Positions 51,808-60,742 of a DNA stretch of 64,000 nt are shown here, in pieces (positions within the stretch are counted from its first letter, which is position 1; every line of letters starts with the position of its first letter). This DNA comes from CAZABP01 sp964483245 (GTDB lineage: Bacteria > Planctomycetota > UBA1135 > UBA2386): assembly GCA_964483245.1 (NCBI GenBank), contig CAZABP010000016.1, positions 23,555 through 87,554 of the forward strand, in the 5' to 3' direction. Under the pieces are notes generated by a model. It was given only the letters and a program-made list of their open reading frames with translations, was not told where the DNA came from and made no database searches. A program made the translations under genes and the position numbers.

Positions 51808-52541
51808 GGGCGCCGGTGCACGCGCTTCACCGAGGCCTGGTCCGTCGGCTTGACCAGCATGCTGTCGATGTTGACGTGCGCCGGCCGCGTGATCGCGAAC
51901 CGCACGCACTCGGCGACGTCTTCGGCGGTCAACGGGCGCGTCCCGTCGTAGACCTTCGCCGCGCGGGCGCGGTCACCGCGGAACCGCACGATGCTGAACT
52001 CGGTCTCCACCAGCCCCGGATCGATGCTGGTCACGCGCACGCCGCTGCCGAGCGTCTCGTAGCGGATCGCCTCCGTCAGCGACGCGAGCGCGGCCTTGGT
52101 CGCGCAGTAGACGCTGCCCCCTTCGTACGCCTCGTGACCGGCGATCGAACCGATCATGACGATGTGGCCACTGTGGCGGCGCAGCATCTCCGGCAGCACC
52201 CGGCGCGTCACATGGAGCACGCCGCACAGATTGGTCTCGATCATCTCGCGCCAGGCGACGCCGTCCGCGTCCGCAACCTGCTCGAGTCCGCGCGCGAGCC
52301 CGGCGTTGTTGACCAGGATGTCGATCGGACCGTGCGCCGCCCGGGCGCCGGTCAGGAACGCCTCGACCGACGCCTCGTCGGTGACGTCGAGTGCGCCGTG
52401 CCACGCGGTCGGACAGACCTCCGCGAGCCGCTCGCGCCGGCGTGCGCCGAGCGACAGGTGATGACCGAGGGCATGGAGCTGGCGGGCGATCGCGGCGCCG
52501 ATCCCGGCGCTGGCGCCGGTGACGACGGCGTGGAGTGGCAT
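51804..52541 (-). CDS. Short-chain dehydrogenase/reductase
   Basis: A 245-residue classical SDR. The cofactor motif is TGASAGIG (8-15), the structural NNAG motif is at 78-81, and the catalytic set is Ser132, Tyr145 and Lys149 (GSVYCATK). It resembles the YdfG-type, NADP-dependent 3-hydroxy acid dehydrogenases, but specificity is not certain. It overlaps the SLC13-type permease gene by 4 bp and was probably transcribed before it. Confidence 0.88.
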   Translation of the reverse strand: MPLHAVVTGASAGIGAAIARQLHALGHHLSLGARRRERLAEVCPTAWHGALDVTDEASVEAFLTGARAAHGPIDILVNNAGLARGLEQVADADGVAWREMIETNLCGVLHVTRRVLPEMLRRHSGHIVMIGSIAGHEAYEGGSVYCATKAALASLTEAIRYETLGSGVRVTSIDPGLVETEFSIVRFRGDRARAAKVYDGTRPLTAEDVAECVRFAITRPAHVNIDSMLVKPTDQASVKRVHRRP

Positions 52542-52616
52542 GGCGCCCTTTTCCCAGAGCCGGTGCCGCGACTCAACCTCGGCGCGCGGATCGACGTGTG
52601 CGGCGCCGGCGGCGGA

Positions 52617-53384
52617 CTACGCCGCGAAGATCTGCCACAACACGCGCACCAGCACGACCGACGAGACCGCGATCGCCGCGAACCGGACCGGCCCATGACC
52701 GCGCAGCACGCTCCACCGTCCGGCCAGGAAGCTGCCACAGCCGGCACCGGCCGCCAGGATCCAGGCCGACGACCACTCGATCGCGCCTGCCAGCGCGAGG
52801 GTCCCGATGCTGGCGGACGCCGAGACGAAGACCAGGATCATCTTCGCCGCGTTGATCTGCAGCAGGTTGCGCAGGCCGAGCCCACCGAGCACCGCCATGA
52901 ACACGAGACCCGCACCGACCTGCACGAACCCCATGTGCACACCGGCGAGCAGGAACCACAGCGGCGCGCCGCGCCCGCGCAGGGCGCCGGGTGCAACCAG
53001 CTCGCCGCGCCGCCCGCCCGGCCGCAGCTGCTGCGCCAGCACGATCAGCAGCACGCCGGCGAGCACGAGCCGGTAGACGAGGACCGGCATCCGCACGACC
53101 AGCAGTGAGCCGAGCAGGGCGCCTGGAATCGTCCAGAGCGCGAACCGGCGGATCTCGGGGGGCGGCTGCGTTGCGTGCGAGCGCAGCCCGAGCGCCCCGC
53201 CGACGCTGATCGTGAACGCCGCCGGCCGCATGCTCGCATTCGCGGCCAGCGGGGTGAGCCCGGCCGCTTCTTCGAACGCCACCAGCGCGACGGCGCCGCC
53301 ACCGCCGGCGACATTGTTGATCGCGCCCATGACGATCCCGGCGCCGAACAGCAGCGAGGTCTCGAGCGCGGGCGCGAGCGTCAC
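52617..53384 (-). CDS. TauE/SafE-type sulfite/anion exporter family permease
   Basis: A 255-residue membrane protein with about eight helices. The family marks are LLFGAGIVMGAINNVAGGGG near the N-terminus and GVHMGFVQVGAGLVFMAVLG in the second half, the two re-entrant repeats of TauE/SafE. It moves small anions such as sulfite or sulfonates, but substrates differ among members. It starts at GTG 53384; the extension to 53660 is Arg-rich and overlaps the malate dehydrogenase gene, so it was not used. Confidence 0.82.
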   Translation of the reverse strand: MTLAPALETSLLFGAGIVMGAINNVAGGGGAVALVAFEEAAGLTPLAANASMRPAAFTISVGGALGLRSHATQPPPEIRRFALWTIPGALLGSLLVVRMPVLVYRLVLAGVLLIVLAQQLRPGGRRGELVAPGALRGRGAPLWFLLAGVHMGFVQVGAGLVFMAVLGGLGLRNLLQINAAKMILVFVSASASIGTLALAGAIEWSSAWILAAGAGCGSFLAGRWSVLRGHGPVRFAAIAVSSVVLVRVLWQIFAA

Positions 53385-53403
53385 AGCGGCCCGCCCGCGC
53401 GGC

Positions 53404-54390
53404 TCACGCGAGCAGGTCCTGGACCGCGGCGCGCTCTTCGAGCAGCTCCTGCACCGTGTGGTCGATCCGGCCGCGCGAGAACGCGTCGATCGTGAGCCCC
53501 GGCACGATCTGCCAGTTGCCGCGCCCATCGGTCGTGCACGGGAACGACGAGATGATTCCGGCCGGGACCCCGTAGCTCCCGTCCGACAGCACGCAGAGCG
53601 ACACCCACTCACCGCGCGGCGTCGCGCGGTACAGGCTGCGCGCGTGATCGATCGCGGCACTGGCCGCCGACAGCGCCGACGACTTGCCGCGCGCTTCGAT
53701 GATCGCCTTGCCGCGCTCCTGCACGGTCTTGATGAACGTCGTCTCGAGCCATGCGCGGTCGTTGACGACCTGCTCCGCCGGCTTGCCGCGGATCGTCGCG
53801 TGATGCCAGTCGGGGTACTGCGTGTTGCTGTGGTTCCCCCAGATCGTCAGGTTCTTGACGTCGCGCCAGTGCGCGCCGGACTTCAGTGCGAGCTGCGCCT
53901 GGGCACGGTTCTGGTCCAGGCGCGTCATCGCCGTGAAGCGGTTGCGCGGCAGCCGCTTCGCCATGCTCATCGCGATCAGGCAGTTCGTGTTGCAGGGGTT
54001 GCCGACCACGACGACGCGCGCCTCGTCACTGGCGACGGCATCGATCGCGCGTCCCTGGCCGGTGAAGATCTTCCCGTTCTCCGCTAGCAGGTCCTTGCGC
54101 TCCATGTCCTTCGTGCGCGGCTTGCTGCCGACCAGCAGCACGAGATCCGCGCCCTCGAACGCGCGTTCCAATTGATCGGTGCAGGTGATCCCCTCGAGCA
54201 GCGGGAAGGCACAGTCCTCGAGTTCCATGCGCACGCCTTCGAGCGCCTGCAGCACGGGAGTGACCTCGAGCAGCTGCAGCCGCACCGGTGTCTCCGGCCC
54301 GAACACGTCCCCGTTCGCCAGGCGTGGCAGCAGGCTGTAGCCGATCTGACCGGCGGCCCCGGTCACGGCGATCCTCTTGGCTTGCGTCAT
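53404..54390 (-). CDS. mdh: Malate dehydrogenase
   Basis: A 328-residue enzyme. The NAD motif is GAAGQIGYSLL (11-21), substrate-binding Arg is in GSKPRTKDMERKDLL, and the catalytic His is in IWGNHSNTQYPD (H187). This is the cytosolic-type MDH group (GAAGQI, NHSxTQ-PD). It oxidises malate to oxaloacetate in the TCA cycle. Start set at ATG 54390; an ATG 9 codons upstream is also possible. Confidence 0.96.
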   Translation of the reverse strand: MTQAKRIAVTGAAGQIGYSLLPRLANGDVFGPETPVRLQLLEVTPVLQALEGVRMELEDCAFPLLEGITCTDQLERAFEGADLVLLVGSKPRTKDMERKDLLAENGKIFTGQGRAIDAVASDEARVVVVGNPCNTNCLIAMSMAKRLPRNRFTAMTRLDQNRAQAQLALKSGAHWRDVKNLTIWGNHSNTQYPDWHHATIRGKPAEQVVNDRAWLETTFIKTVQERGKAIIEARGKSSALSAASAAIDHARSLYRATPRGEWVSLCVLSDGSYGVPAGIISSFPCTTDGRGNWQIVPGLTIDAFSRGRIDHTVQELLEERAAVQDLLA

Positions 54391-54451
54391 CGGCGCATTC
54401 CACCCGGCGCCCCGCAAGGATCAAGACGAGCGGAGCTCGTCGGGGGCGCTG

Positions 54452-54739
54452 CTATCCCTCCACCTGGATCTGCTCGGCGACGATCGGTGCGAGCAGCTCG
54501 TCGGCGACCCGCCGCTGCTCCGGGTCGCGCCGGTAGATCTCGAAGGCCGCGCGATCCGCGAATGCGGCGATCAGCACCAGCCGGTAGCCGCCGCTCTGCT
54601 CGGCGAAGTTGTCGACGACGGCAAACTGCAGCACCCCCGGCAGCCGCTCGGCGAGCTCGCCGAGCGCCTCGCGGGCCGCGCGAACCCGCTCGGCGGGGAT
54701 CCCAGGACGGAGGCGGTAGAGGCAGGCGTGATGGAACAT
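54452..54739 (-). CDS. Dabb-domain (stress-responsive A/B barrel) protein
   Basis: A 95-residue protein. MFHHACLYRLRPGIPAERVR, LQFAVVDNFAEQSGGYRLVL and DRAAFEIYRRDPEQRRV are the Dabb pattern: strand, helix, strand, helix, ending VEQ-like. Such proteins are dimeric ferredoxin-like barrels; functions range from stress proteins to small oxygenases. It lies between mdh and the DUF2203 gene on the same strand. Confidence 0.8.
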   Translation of the reverse strand: MFHHACLYRLRPGIPAERVRAAREALGELAERLPGVLQFAVVDNFAEQSGGYRLVLIAAFADRAAFEIYRRDPEQRRVADELLAPIVAEQIQVEG

Positions 54740-54806
54740 CGTGGTGCGGACCGGCGCCGAACCTGGAGTTCCGGAATCTACCGGACCGCGCGCGTCCGGC
54801 CGCAGG

Positions 54807-55205
54807 TCACGCGCTCAGCTTGAGCTGACGGCGCGGCTCCTGCTCCTCGCCGGTCGGGTGCCCATGGCAGATCGCGTCGTCACCCTCCTGCCAGCAGAAC
54901 ACGATCGGACCGCGCTTGGTGACGCCGGGGAAGTGGATCGTGACCGGGCGCAGGCGCAGCAGCGTCAGGCCGTGCAGCTCGAGCTCGTGGATCGTGTTGC
55001 GGATGCCCTCGTGGGTGGCGTACTGCTCCGCGTCCAGCTCGGTCAGCGCATGCTCGAGGCCCTCCGGCGTCTCGGCAGCGAGGAGATCCTGTCGGGTCCG
55101 CTCGAGCTCACGCAGATGGTTGCGGCGCTCGGACAGCTCGCGCGCGATGGCTCGGACCAGCACGAGCATCCGGTTGCAGTCTTCGAGGGAGTAGCTGGGA
55201 CGCAT
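54807..55205 (-). CDS. DUF2203-type protein
   Basis: A 132-residue protein. Helical N-terminus (YSLEDCNRMLVLVRAIARE, HLRELERTRQDLL) followed by a segment ending RPVTIHFPGVTKRGPIVFC and CWQEGDDAICHGHP. The W-x4-D-x4-H and FxG features match DUF2203, widespread in bacteria but without a known function. Start at ATG 55205; a longer frame to 55250 lacks support. Divergent from the ETF-QO gene. Confidence 0.75.
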   Translation of the reverse strand: MRPSYSLEDCNRMLVLVRAIARELSERRNHLRELERTRQDLLAAETPEGLEHALTELDAEQYATHEGIRNTIHELELHGLTLLRLRPVTIHFPGVTKRGPIVFCWQEGDDAICHGHPTGEEQEPRRQLKLSA

Positions 55206-55341
55206 CGGGGAACCTCGGATCGATGGACCAGTGGAACCGGTCACCGGCATCTAGTGGATCACGCCGCACGGGTAACCAAGCCCGCATCACGTGCCGTCCA
55301 TCACCGGTGGCTGTGATACTGGTTCGTTGCCGTTGCGGTTC

Positions 55342-55366
55342 GCGGCGGGGACGGGATTCCCGCCGC
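55342..55366. other. GC-rich hairpin in the ETF-QO 5' region
   Basis: GCGGCGGG (55342-55349) pairs with CCCGCCGC (55359-55366). It lies about 108 bp upstream of the ETF-QO start, in the 268-bp divergent gap. It could be a leader element or a protein-binding site; nothing further can be said. Confidence 0.3.
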
Positions 55367-55473
55367 CGGCACGCAGGCCCGATCTCAAATCCTGCACAGC
55401 TCCGTGGGTATGCTGCCGCGCCCTCCCGAAGGCCCGCCGCAGCGGTGTCGCCAGGGGTTGCCGGACTGCGCAC

Positions 55474-57174
55474 ATGAACCGCGAAACGATGGAGTTCGAC
55501 GTCGTGATCGTCGGTGGCGGGCCTGCCGGGCTCGCGACCGCGATCCACCTGGCCGACCTCGTGGCGAAGCACAATGCCGCTGTCGAAGGTGGCGCGCCCG
55601 GCGAACCGCTCGCACCCGAGATCGTGTTGATCGAGAAGGGCAAGGAGGTCGGCTCGCACGCGATCTCCGGCGCGGTCATGGACCCACGCGGGCTCGACGA
55701 GCTGATCCCTGACTGGCGCACGCGCGGCGCCCCGGTCGAGGCCGAGGTCACGAAGGACTATGCGCTGTGGCTGACGGAAGGCGGCGGCTTCAAGTTCCCT
55801 CTGACGCCACCGCCGCTGCGCAACCACGGCAACTACGTCGTCAGCTTGAACAAGCTGGTGCGTTGGCTCGGCACGGTCGCCGAAGCGAAAGGGATCCAGG
55901 TGTTCCCCGGTTTCCCCGGCAGCAAGCTGCTGCGGGAGGGCAGCCACGTGCGCGGGGTGCAACTGCAGGACGCCGGCGTCGACAAGCACGGCCAGCCGAA
56001 GGGCTCGTTCGAGCCGGGTGCCGAGCTGCGCGGCAAGCTGACGATCCTCGCCGAAGGCAGCCGCGGTTCGCTGACCAAGAAGCTGGTCCGCGATCTGCGA
56101 CTCGAGGGTGAACACCCGCAGGTCTACGGGATCGGCGTCAAGGAGGTCTGGGAGGTTCCCGCCGGACAGTGCCCGCCAGGGCTCGTCGTGCACACGATGG
56201 GCTACCCGCTGAAGGGGGACGCGTTCGGCGGCGGCTGGGTCTACGGCATGGCACGCACGCCGGAAGGGAAGGACCTGCTCTCCGTCGGGTTCGTCGTCGG
56301 GCTCGACTACAAGGACCCGACCCTCGACGGGCATCGCCAGTTCCAGCTCTACAAGCTGAACCCGCGGATCCGCGCGTTCCTGCAAGGGGGCAAGATGATC
56401 AGCTACGGCGCGAAGAGCCTGCCGGAAGGCGGGCTGTATTCGATCCCGAAGCTGTACGGCGATGGGTTCCTGTTGGTCGGGGACACCGCCGGGCTGCTGA
56501 ATGCGATGCGGCTGAAGGGGATCCACCTGGCGATCCGCAGCGGCATGCTCGCGGCGCAGACGGCGTTCGAGGCGCTGCGCAGCGGCGACTTCAGCGCCGC
56601 GACGACGCGCACGTACGACGAACGGTTCCGCGCCGACTGGTCGCACCGCGAGATGCGGCAGGGGCGCAACTTCCACCAGGGGTTCCACTCCGGTCGCCTG
56701 ATCGGACTGCTCAATGCCGGGTTCGCGACGCTGTTCGGCGGACGCGGGCTGTTCTGGCGCGACAAGCTGCCGACCAAGGCAGGGCACGAGTACATGCAGA
56801 CGCTCGCGCAGTACCACGGCGGTCAGAAGCCGGCGAAGCCGCGCCTGCCGGACGAGGGCGTGCTGACGTTCGACAAGCTGACCGACGTCTACGCCAGCGG
56901 CACGAAGCACGAAGAGGATCAACCGTGCCACCTCGTCGTCACCCAGCCGGACATCTGCACGACGCGCTGCACGCAGGAGTACGGCAATCCGTGCCAGCAC
57001 TTCTGTCCGGCTGCGGTGTACGAAATGGAGCCGGATCCGCAGGGCGAGCTGCGGCTCAAGATCAACGCCAGCAACTGCGTCCACTGCAAGACCTGTGACA
57101 TCATGGATCCGTACCAGGTCATCGACTGGGTGACGCCCGAGGGTGGCGGCGGGCCGCAGTACCAACTGCTCTGA
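55474..57174 (+). CDS. Electron-transfer flavoprotein:ubiquinone oxidoreductase
   Basis: A 566-residue protein. The FAD motif is VVIVGGGPAGLATA (10-23). The quinone-binding/hydrophobic part is in YGDGFLLVGDTAGLLN and RLKGIHLAIRSGMLAA. The C-terminal [4Fe-4S] part (PDICTTRCTQEYGNPCQHFC and NASNCVHCKTCDIMDPYQ) is the hallmark of ETF-QO. It passes electrons from ETF (fatty-acid and amino-acid oxidation) to ubiquinone or menaquinone. The ETF subunits are not in the window. ATG 55474. Confidence 0.95.
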   Translation: MNRETMEFDVVIVGGGPAGLATAIHLADLVAKHNAAVEGGAPGEPLAPEIVLIEKGKEVGSHAISGAVMDPRGLDELIPDWRTRGAPVEAEVTKDYALWLTEGGGFKFPLTPPPLRNHGNYVVSLNKLVRWLGTVAEAKGIQVFPGFPGSKLLREGSHVRGVQLQDAGVDKHGQPKGSFEPGAELRGKLTILAEGSRGSLTKKLVRDLRLEGEHPQVYGIGVKEVWEVPAGQCPPGLVVHTMGYPLKGDAFGGGWVYGMARTPEGKDLLSVGFVVGLDYKDPTLDGHRQFQLYKLNPRIRAFLQGGKMISYGAKSLPEGGLYSIPKLYGDGFLLVGDTAGLLNAMRLKGIHLAIRSGMLAAQTAFEALRSGDFSAATTRTYDERFRADWSHREMRQGRNFHQGFHSGRLIGLLNAGFATLFGGRGLFWRDKLPTKAGHEYMQTLAQYHGGQKPAKPRLPDEGVLTFDKLTDVYASGTKHEEDQPCHLVVTQPDICTTRCTQEYGNPCQHFCPAAVYEMEPDPQGELRLKINASNCVHCKTCDIMDPYQVIDWVTPEGGGGPQYQLL

Positions 57175-57463
57175 CGCGCCTCCGCCGCACCCGTTGGTGG
57201 TCCGGTCGCGAACGCGGTCAGCCAGCGCGGCGAGCGGCGGCGTGGGACGAAACAGGAGCGCAGCCGCCGGCCGGCCCAGGCGTTCCAACTCCCCGGGTTC
57301 CTTCGGCGTTGCCGAACGCAGCAGGGCTCCTCTCCCAGGCTGCGTTCGCTGGCTTCCGGCACGGCGGCTGTCTCCACACGGACAAGGGAACGAGAACCCC
57401 CGAAACGGGCAGAAAAACTGCCGGTAGTTTGAAAGAAGTCGCGCGCTGCTGTTAGGGGAGTAC
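57175..57463. other. Intergenic region between ETF-QO and glpD
   Basis: 289 bp without a believable gene; the one open frame inside is short and has no codon-use or family support. It holds a small hairpin with an A-rich loop (GGCAG 57408-57412 with CTGCC 57418-57422) and an AT-richer stretch (GTAGTTTGAAAGAAG) just before the glpD GTG, with GGGGAG as ribosome-binding site. The region probably contains the glpD promoter. Confidence 0.4.
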
Positions 57464-59002
57464 GTGCGGAGCGAGCTGCGCGCAGTGGCCGGGCGGACGT
57501 TCGACCTGGTCGTGGTGGGTGGCGGGATCCACGGCGTCGCGGTCGCGCGCGAGGCAGCGCTGCGCGGCGCCAGCGTCGCGGTCGTCGAGCAGGAGGACTT
57601 CGGCGCGCTGACCAGCTCCGCGAGCTCCCGGCTCGTGCACGGCGGCGTGCGCTATCTGGCGCAGGGCAGGATTGGCCTAGTCCGCGAGGCGCTGCACGAG
57701 CGGGAGCGGCTGCTGCGGCTGGCGCCCCATCTCGTACGCCCGCTGCCGATGTTGATGCCGTTCTTCGCCGACGGGCCGGGGCGGCGCTGGCTCGTCCGGC
57801 TCGGCCTGGAGGCCTACTGGTGGCTTGCGGGACGCAGCACGCTGCCGCCGGCGCGGTCGCTCGGTCCGGACGATTGCCGCCGCGCATTCCCGTCGTTGCG
57901 CACCCGCGGGCTGCGCGGCGGGATCCTGTTCTTCGACGGTGTGACCGAGGACCAGCGCCTCGTGCTCGCGGTCGCACTCGCCGCCGCGGCGGCCGGGGCG
58001 GTGCTCGTCAACCACGCCGAGCTGGTCGGGATCCGCGGCACGCAGCTCGTCGTGCGTGACCGCCTGCGCGACGAAGAGCAGCCGCTCGCCGCCCGCCAGA
58101 TCGTCAACGCGGCCGGTCCGGCGCTCGACCACGTGCGCCGTCGCCTGGGGATCGACGCACCGGACCTGGTGCGCACGACGCGCGGCTCGCATCTCGTGTT
58201 GGATCCGCTCGACCAGGAGACCGCGCTGGCTGCGTTCCTGCCGGACCGGCGGATCCAGTTCGTCGTGCCGCACCGCGACGGCACGATCTGCGGCACGACC
58301 GACGTCGACGACGACTACGACGCGGCCGGCCCGCGCGTGCCGCCGGCCGACCGGAGCTACCTCCTCGCGGCGCTCACCTGGCTGCTCGAGCAGCCGGTCG
58401 CGCCGGAGCGGGTGCGGTTCGCCTACTCCGGCTGGCGCGCGCTGCCGAACCGGCAGGGCGTACCAGGCGCGATCGGGCGTGAGTCGGTGCTCGTCAGTGA
58501 GCGCTGCGCCGCCGGGCCGGTGCACTCGATCGTCGGTGGCAAGTTGACGACGCATCGCGCGCTCGCCGAACGCGCGGTCGCGCGCTGGCTCGGGCTCGCC
58601 GGAGCGTCGCCGACGCGCACGTTGCCGCTCCCTGGCGGCAGCGGACCTGCGCTGGTCGACGATCCGCTGTGGTGGCGGCATGGTTCGCGCTGCCACGCGA
58701 TCCGCGCGCTGGCGCGCGATGCGGAGGACTTGCAGCCGCTGTGGCCGGACCGCGATTTCCTCGGCGTCGAAGTGCGCGCCGCCGTCGAGCTCGAAGGGGC
58801 CGCGACGTTCACCGACCTGGTGCTGCGCCGGCTGTTCCACAGCCAGGGCCCGCCGCTCGATGCGGCGCAGCTGCGTCCGGTGCACGAGCGCTTCCTGCGG
58901 GAGCAACCGGCCGGCGCGCGCAGCTTCGCCGAAGACTTCGCGGCGCTGCAGGCGGTCGTGCACAGGCTGCAGGGCACGGAGGTCCCCGTTGCGCGCACCT
59001 GA
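57464..59002 (+). CDS. glpD: FAD-dependent glycerol-3-phosphate dehydrogenase
   Basis: A 512-residue flavoprotein starting at GTG, with GGGGAG upstream. The FAD motif is DLVVVGGGIHGVAVARE (14-30). Further family segments are TSSASSRLVHGGVRYLAQG, ILFFDGVTEDQRLVL, TTRGSHLVLDPL, VVPHRDGTICGTTDVDDDY and VHSIVGGKLTTHRALAE. It oxidises glycerol-3-phosphate to DHAP at the membrane. The downstream NHL-protein gene overlaps its end by 14 bp. Confidence 0.93.
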   Translation: MRSELRAVAGRTFDLVVVGGGIHGVAVAREAALRGASVAVVEQEDFGALTSSASSRLVHGGVRYLAQGRIGLVREALHERERLLRLAPHLVRPLPMLMPFFADGPGRRWLVRLGLEAYWWLAGRSTLPPARSLGPDDCRRAFPSLRTRGLRGGILFFDGVTEDQRLVLAVALAAAAAGAVLVNHAELVGIRGTQLVVRDRLRDEEQPLAARQIVNAAGPALDHVRRRLGIDAPDLVRTTRGSHLVLDPLDQETALAAFLPDRRIQFVVPHRDGTICGTTDVDDDYDAAGPRVPPADRSYLLAALTWLLEQPVAPERVRFAYSGWRALPNRQGVPGAIGRESVLVSERCAAGPVHSIVGGKLTTHRALAERAVARWLGLAGASPTRTLPLPGGSGPALVDDPLWWRHGSRCHAIRALARDAEDLQPLWPDRDFLGVEVRAAVELEGAATFTDLVLRRLFHSQGPPLDAAQLRPVHERFLREQPAGARSFAEDFAALQAVVHRLQGTEVPVART

Positions 59003-60734
59003 GCTGCCGGACGAGGTCGTGTGGTGCAACACGCAGGTGCCACACTCGATCGAGCGCGATCTGCGCGGCTGCGTCGGCGTGCTGTGGTTTTCGAGCGCGG
59101 CATCGATCCACTGCCGCGGCGCGCTGCAGGTGCTGCAGACGCTGGCGCTGCGCTTCGCCGGCCGGCAGGTCGCGATGCTCGGCCTGCTGTCGTCGGAGCA
59201 TTCCGCCGAACAGGATCCGGAGCTCGCGGCGTTGCTGCTCGCGCAACTCGGTGTGCAGCATCCGTTCGGGATCGATCGCGGCGGCGCGGCGCGGCGGCTG
59301 TTCGGTTGCGAGGCACTCCCGACCCTGCTGCTGCTCGACGCGGAGGGCACGATCCGCTACCGCGGCGCCGGCGAACCGGACCCGGGACGGATGGCGGCCG
59401 CGATCGAAGCGCTGCTGTACGAGGGTTTCGCCGCCGGCACGCTGCGCGCCGCCATGGCGCCGGTGGAGCTCGAGGCGGTGCCGGCGAGTCCGGACGGGCT
59501 GCGTTTTCCATCCGGCATCGCGCACGATGCGATCCGCGACTTGCTGTGGATCGCCGACAGCGGCAACCATCGGATCGTCGCCGTGCATTCGCGCAGCGGG
59601 CGCATGGTCGCGGTGTTCGGCACCGGAATGCCCGGGGCCGGGGACGGCACCGCCACCGAGGCGACGTTCTGCTCGCCGCGTGGCCTCGCGCTGCTGGCCG
59701 GCGCGGTCTACGTCGCCGACAGCGCGAACCACTGTGTGCGGCGCATCGATCCGGACAGCGGCATCGTCACGACGGTCGTCGGACGCGGCGAACCGACGTT
59801 CGATCTGCTCGGCGGCAACCATGGCCGCGACCAGGGGCTCTGCTGGCCGCTCGCGCTCGCGGCCGATGGCCCGGAGCTGTGGCTGGCGAACGCCGGCACG
59901 CACCAGATCTGGCGCGTCGATCCTGCGCTCGGCATCGCGCTGCCGTGCGCCGGCACCGGTAGCCATGGCCACGGCGATGGGGATGCGCAGATCGCAGGGC
60001 TGGCGCACCCGTGCGCACTCGTGCGCCAACGGGACGCGTTGCTGTTCCTGGATGCCGAGACCGGTTCTCTGCGCGAGCTCGCGCTGGATGGGATGCGGGT
60101 CGGGACGCGGCTGCGCGGCCGGTTCGAGTTTCCGCGTGGCCTCGCGCTGGCAGGCGACCGCGTCTACGTCGCCGATGCCTGGCGCAGTGAAGTCGTCGCC
60201 TGCGACGGAGCGCAGGGCGCTGCGCTGCTGTCGGCAGCGGACGGGCTGCTCGGACCGGAAGCCCTCGCGACCGACGGCACGACGCTGTGGATCGCTGACG
60301 CGCTGGCGCATGCGATCCACGCGCACGACCTGGAGCACGGCACGACGACGCGACTGACGCTGTCCGGGCTGCCAGCCGCCCGTCCTCGCCACCGCGGCCG
60401 TGCCACGCTGCGCGCCGATGCGGAGGTCGAGCTGCGCCTCACGCTGCCGCTGCCGGCCGCGGCGCGCTTCGCCGATGGCGTGCCGCCGCAAGTCGCGTTG
60501 CACAACACTCGCGGTCGTCCGCTGTGGGCGCCGTTGCAGCTGACGGCCGATCTGGCACAGGAGCAGGCTGTGTTGCGTGGCCTGCCGACTGGCGCGGCCG
60601 GCCCTGGAACGATCGCTGCTCGCGTCCTCTACGCGACACAGCACGAGTCGGTGACGCTGCTGCACCGGCAGGTGTTCGAAGCGGAGCTGGAGCTCGAACT
60701 CACCGCCGACGGCCCGTTGCGCGCGGAGTGTTGA
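58989..60734 (+). CDS. Thioredoxin-like/NHL-repeat protein (NHLRC2-like)
   Basis: A 581-residue protein starting at TTG, with GGAGG 6 bp upstream, inside the end of glpD. Residues about 10-150 are thioredoxin-like (RDLRGCVGVLWFSSAASIHC, FGIDRGGAARRLFGCEALPT). NHL repeats follow at about 165-450 (LRFPSGIAHDAIRDLLWIAD, SPRGLALLAGAVYVADSANH, FPRGLALAGDRVYVADAWRS). A beta-sandwich ends the protein. This order (thioredoxin, NHL propeller, beta domain) is that of NHLRC2. Only one Cys lies in the region of the usual CxxC, so a redox activity is not assured. Confidence 0.8.
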   Translation: MRAPELPDEVVWCNTQVPHSIERDLRGCVGVLWFSSAASIHCRGALQVLQTLALRFAGRQVAMLGLLSSEHSAEQDPELAALLLAQLGVQHPFGIDRGGAARRLFGCEALPTLLLLDAEGTIRYRGAGEPDPGRMAAAIEALLYEGFAAGTLRAAMAPVELEAVPASPDGLRFPSGIAHDAIRDLLWIADSGNHRIVAVHSRSGRMVAVFGTGMPGAGDGTATEATFCSPRGLALLAGAVYVADSANHCVRRIDPDSGIVTTVVGRGEPTFDLLGGNHGRDQGLCWPLALAADGPELWLANAGTHQIWRVDPALGIALPCAGTGSHGHGDGDAQIAGLAHPCALVRQRDALLFLDAETGSLRELALDGMRVGTRLRGRFEFPRGLALAGDRVYVADAWRSEVVACDGAQGAALLSAADGLLGPEALATDGTTLWIADALAHAIHAHDLEHGTTTRLTLSGLPAARPRHRGRATLRADAEVELRLTLPLPAAARFADGVPPQVALHNTRGRPLWAPLQLTADLAQEQAVLRGLPTGAAGPGTIAARVLYATQHESVTLLHRQVFEAELELELTADGPLRAEC

Positions 60735-60742
60735 TCCCGCAC

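Noticed and set aside
57143..57427. A 94-residue open frame after the ETF-QO gene
   Set aside because: It overlaps the end of ETF-QO, has no ribosome-binding site or family resemblance, and its composition is that of non-coding GC-rich DNA.
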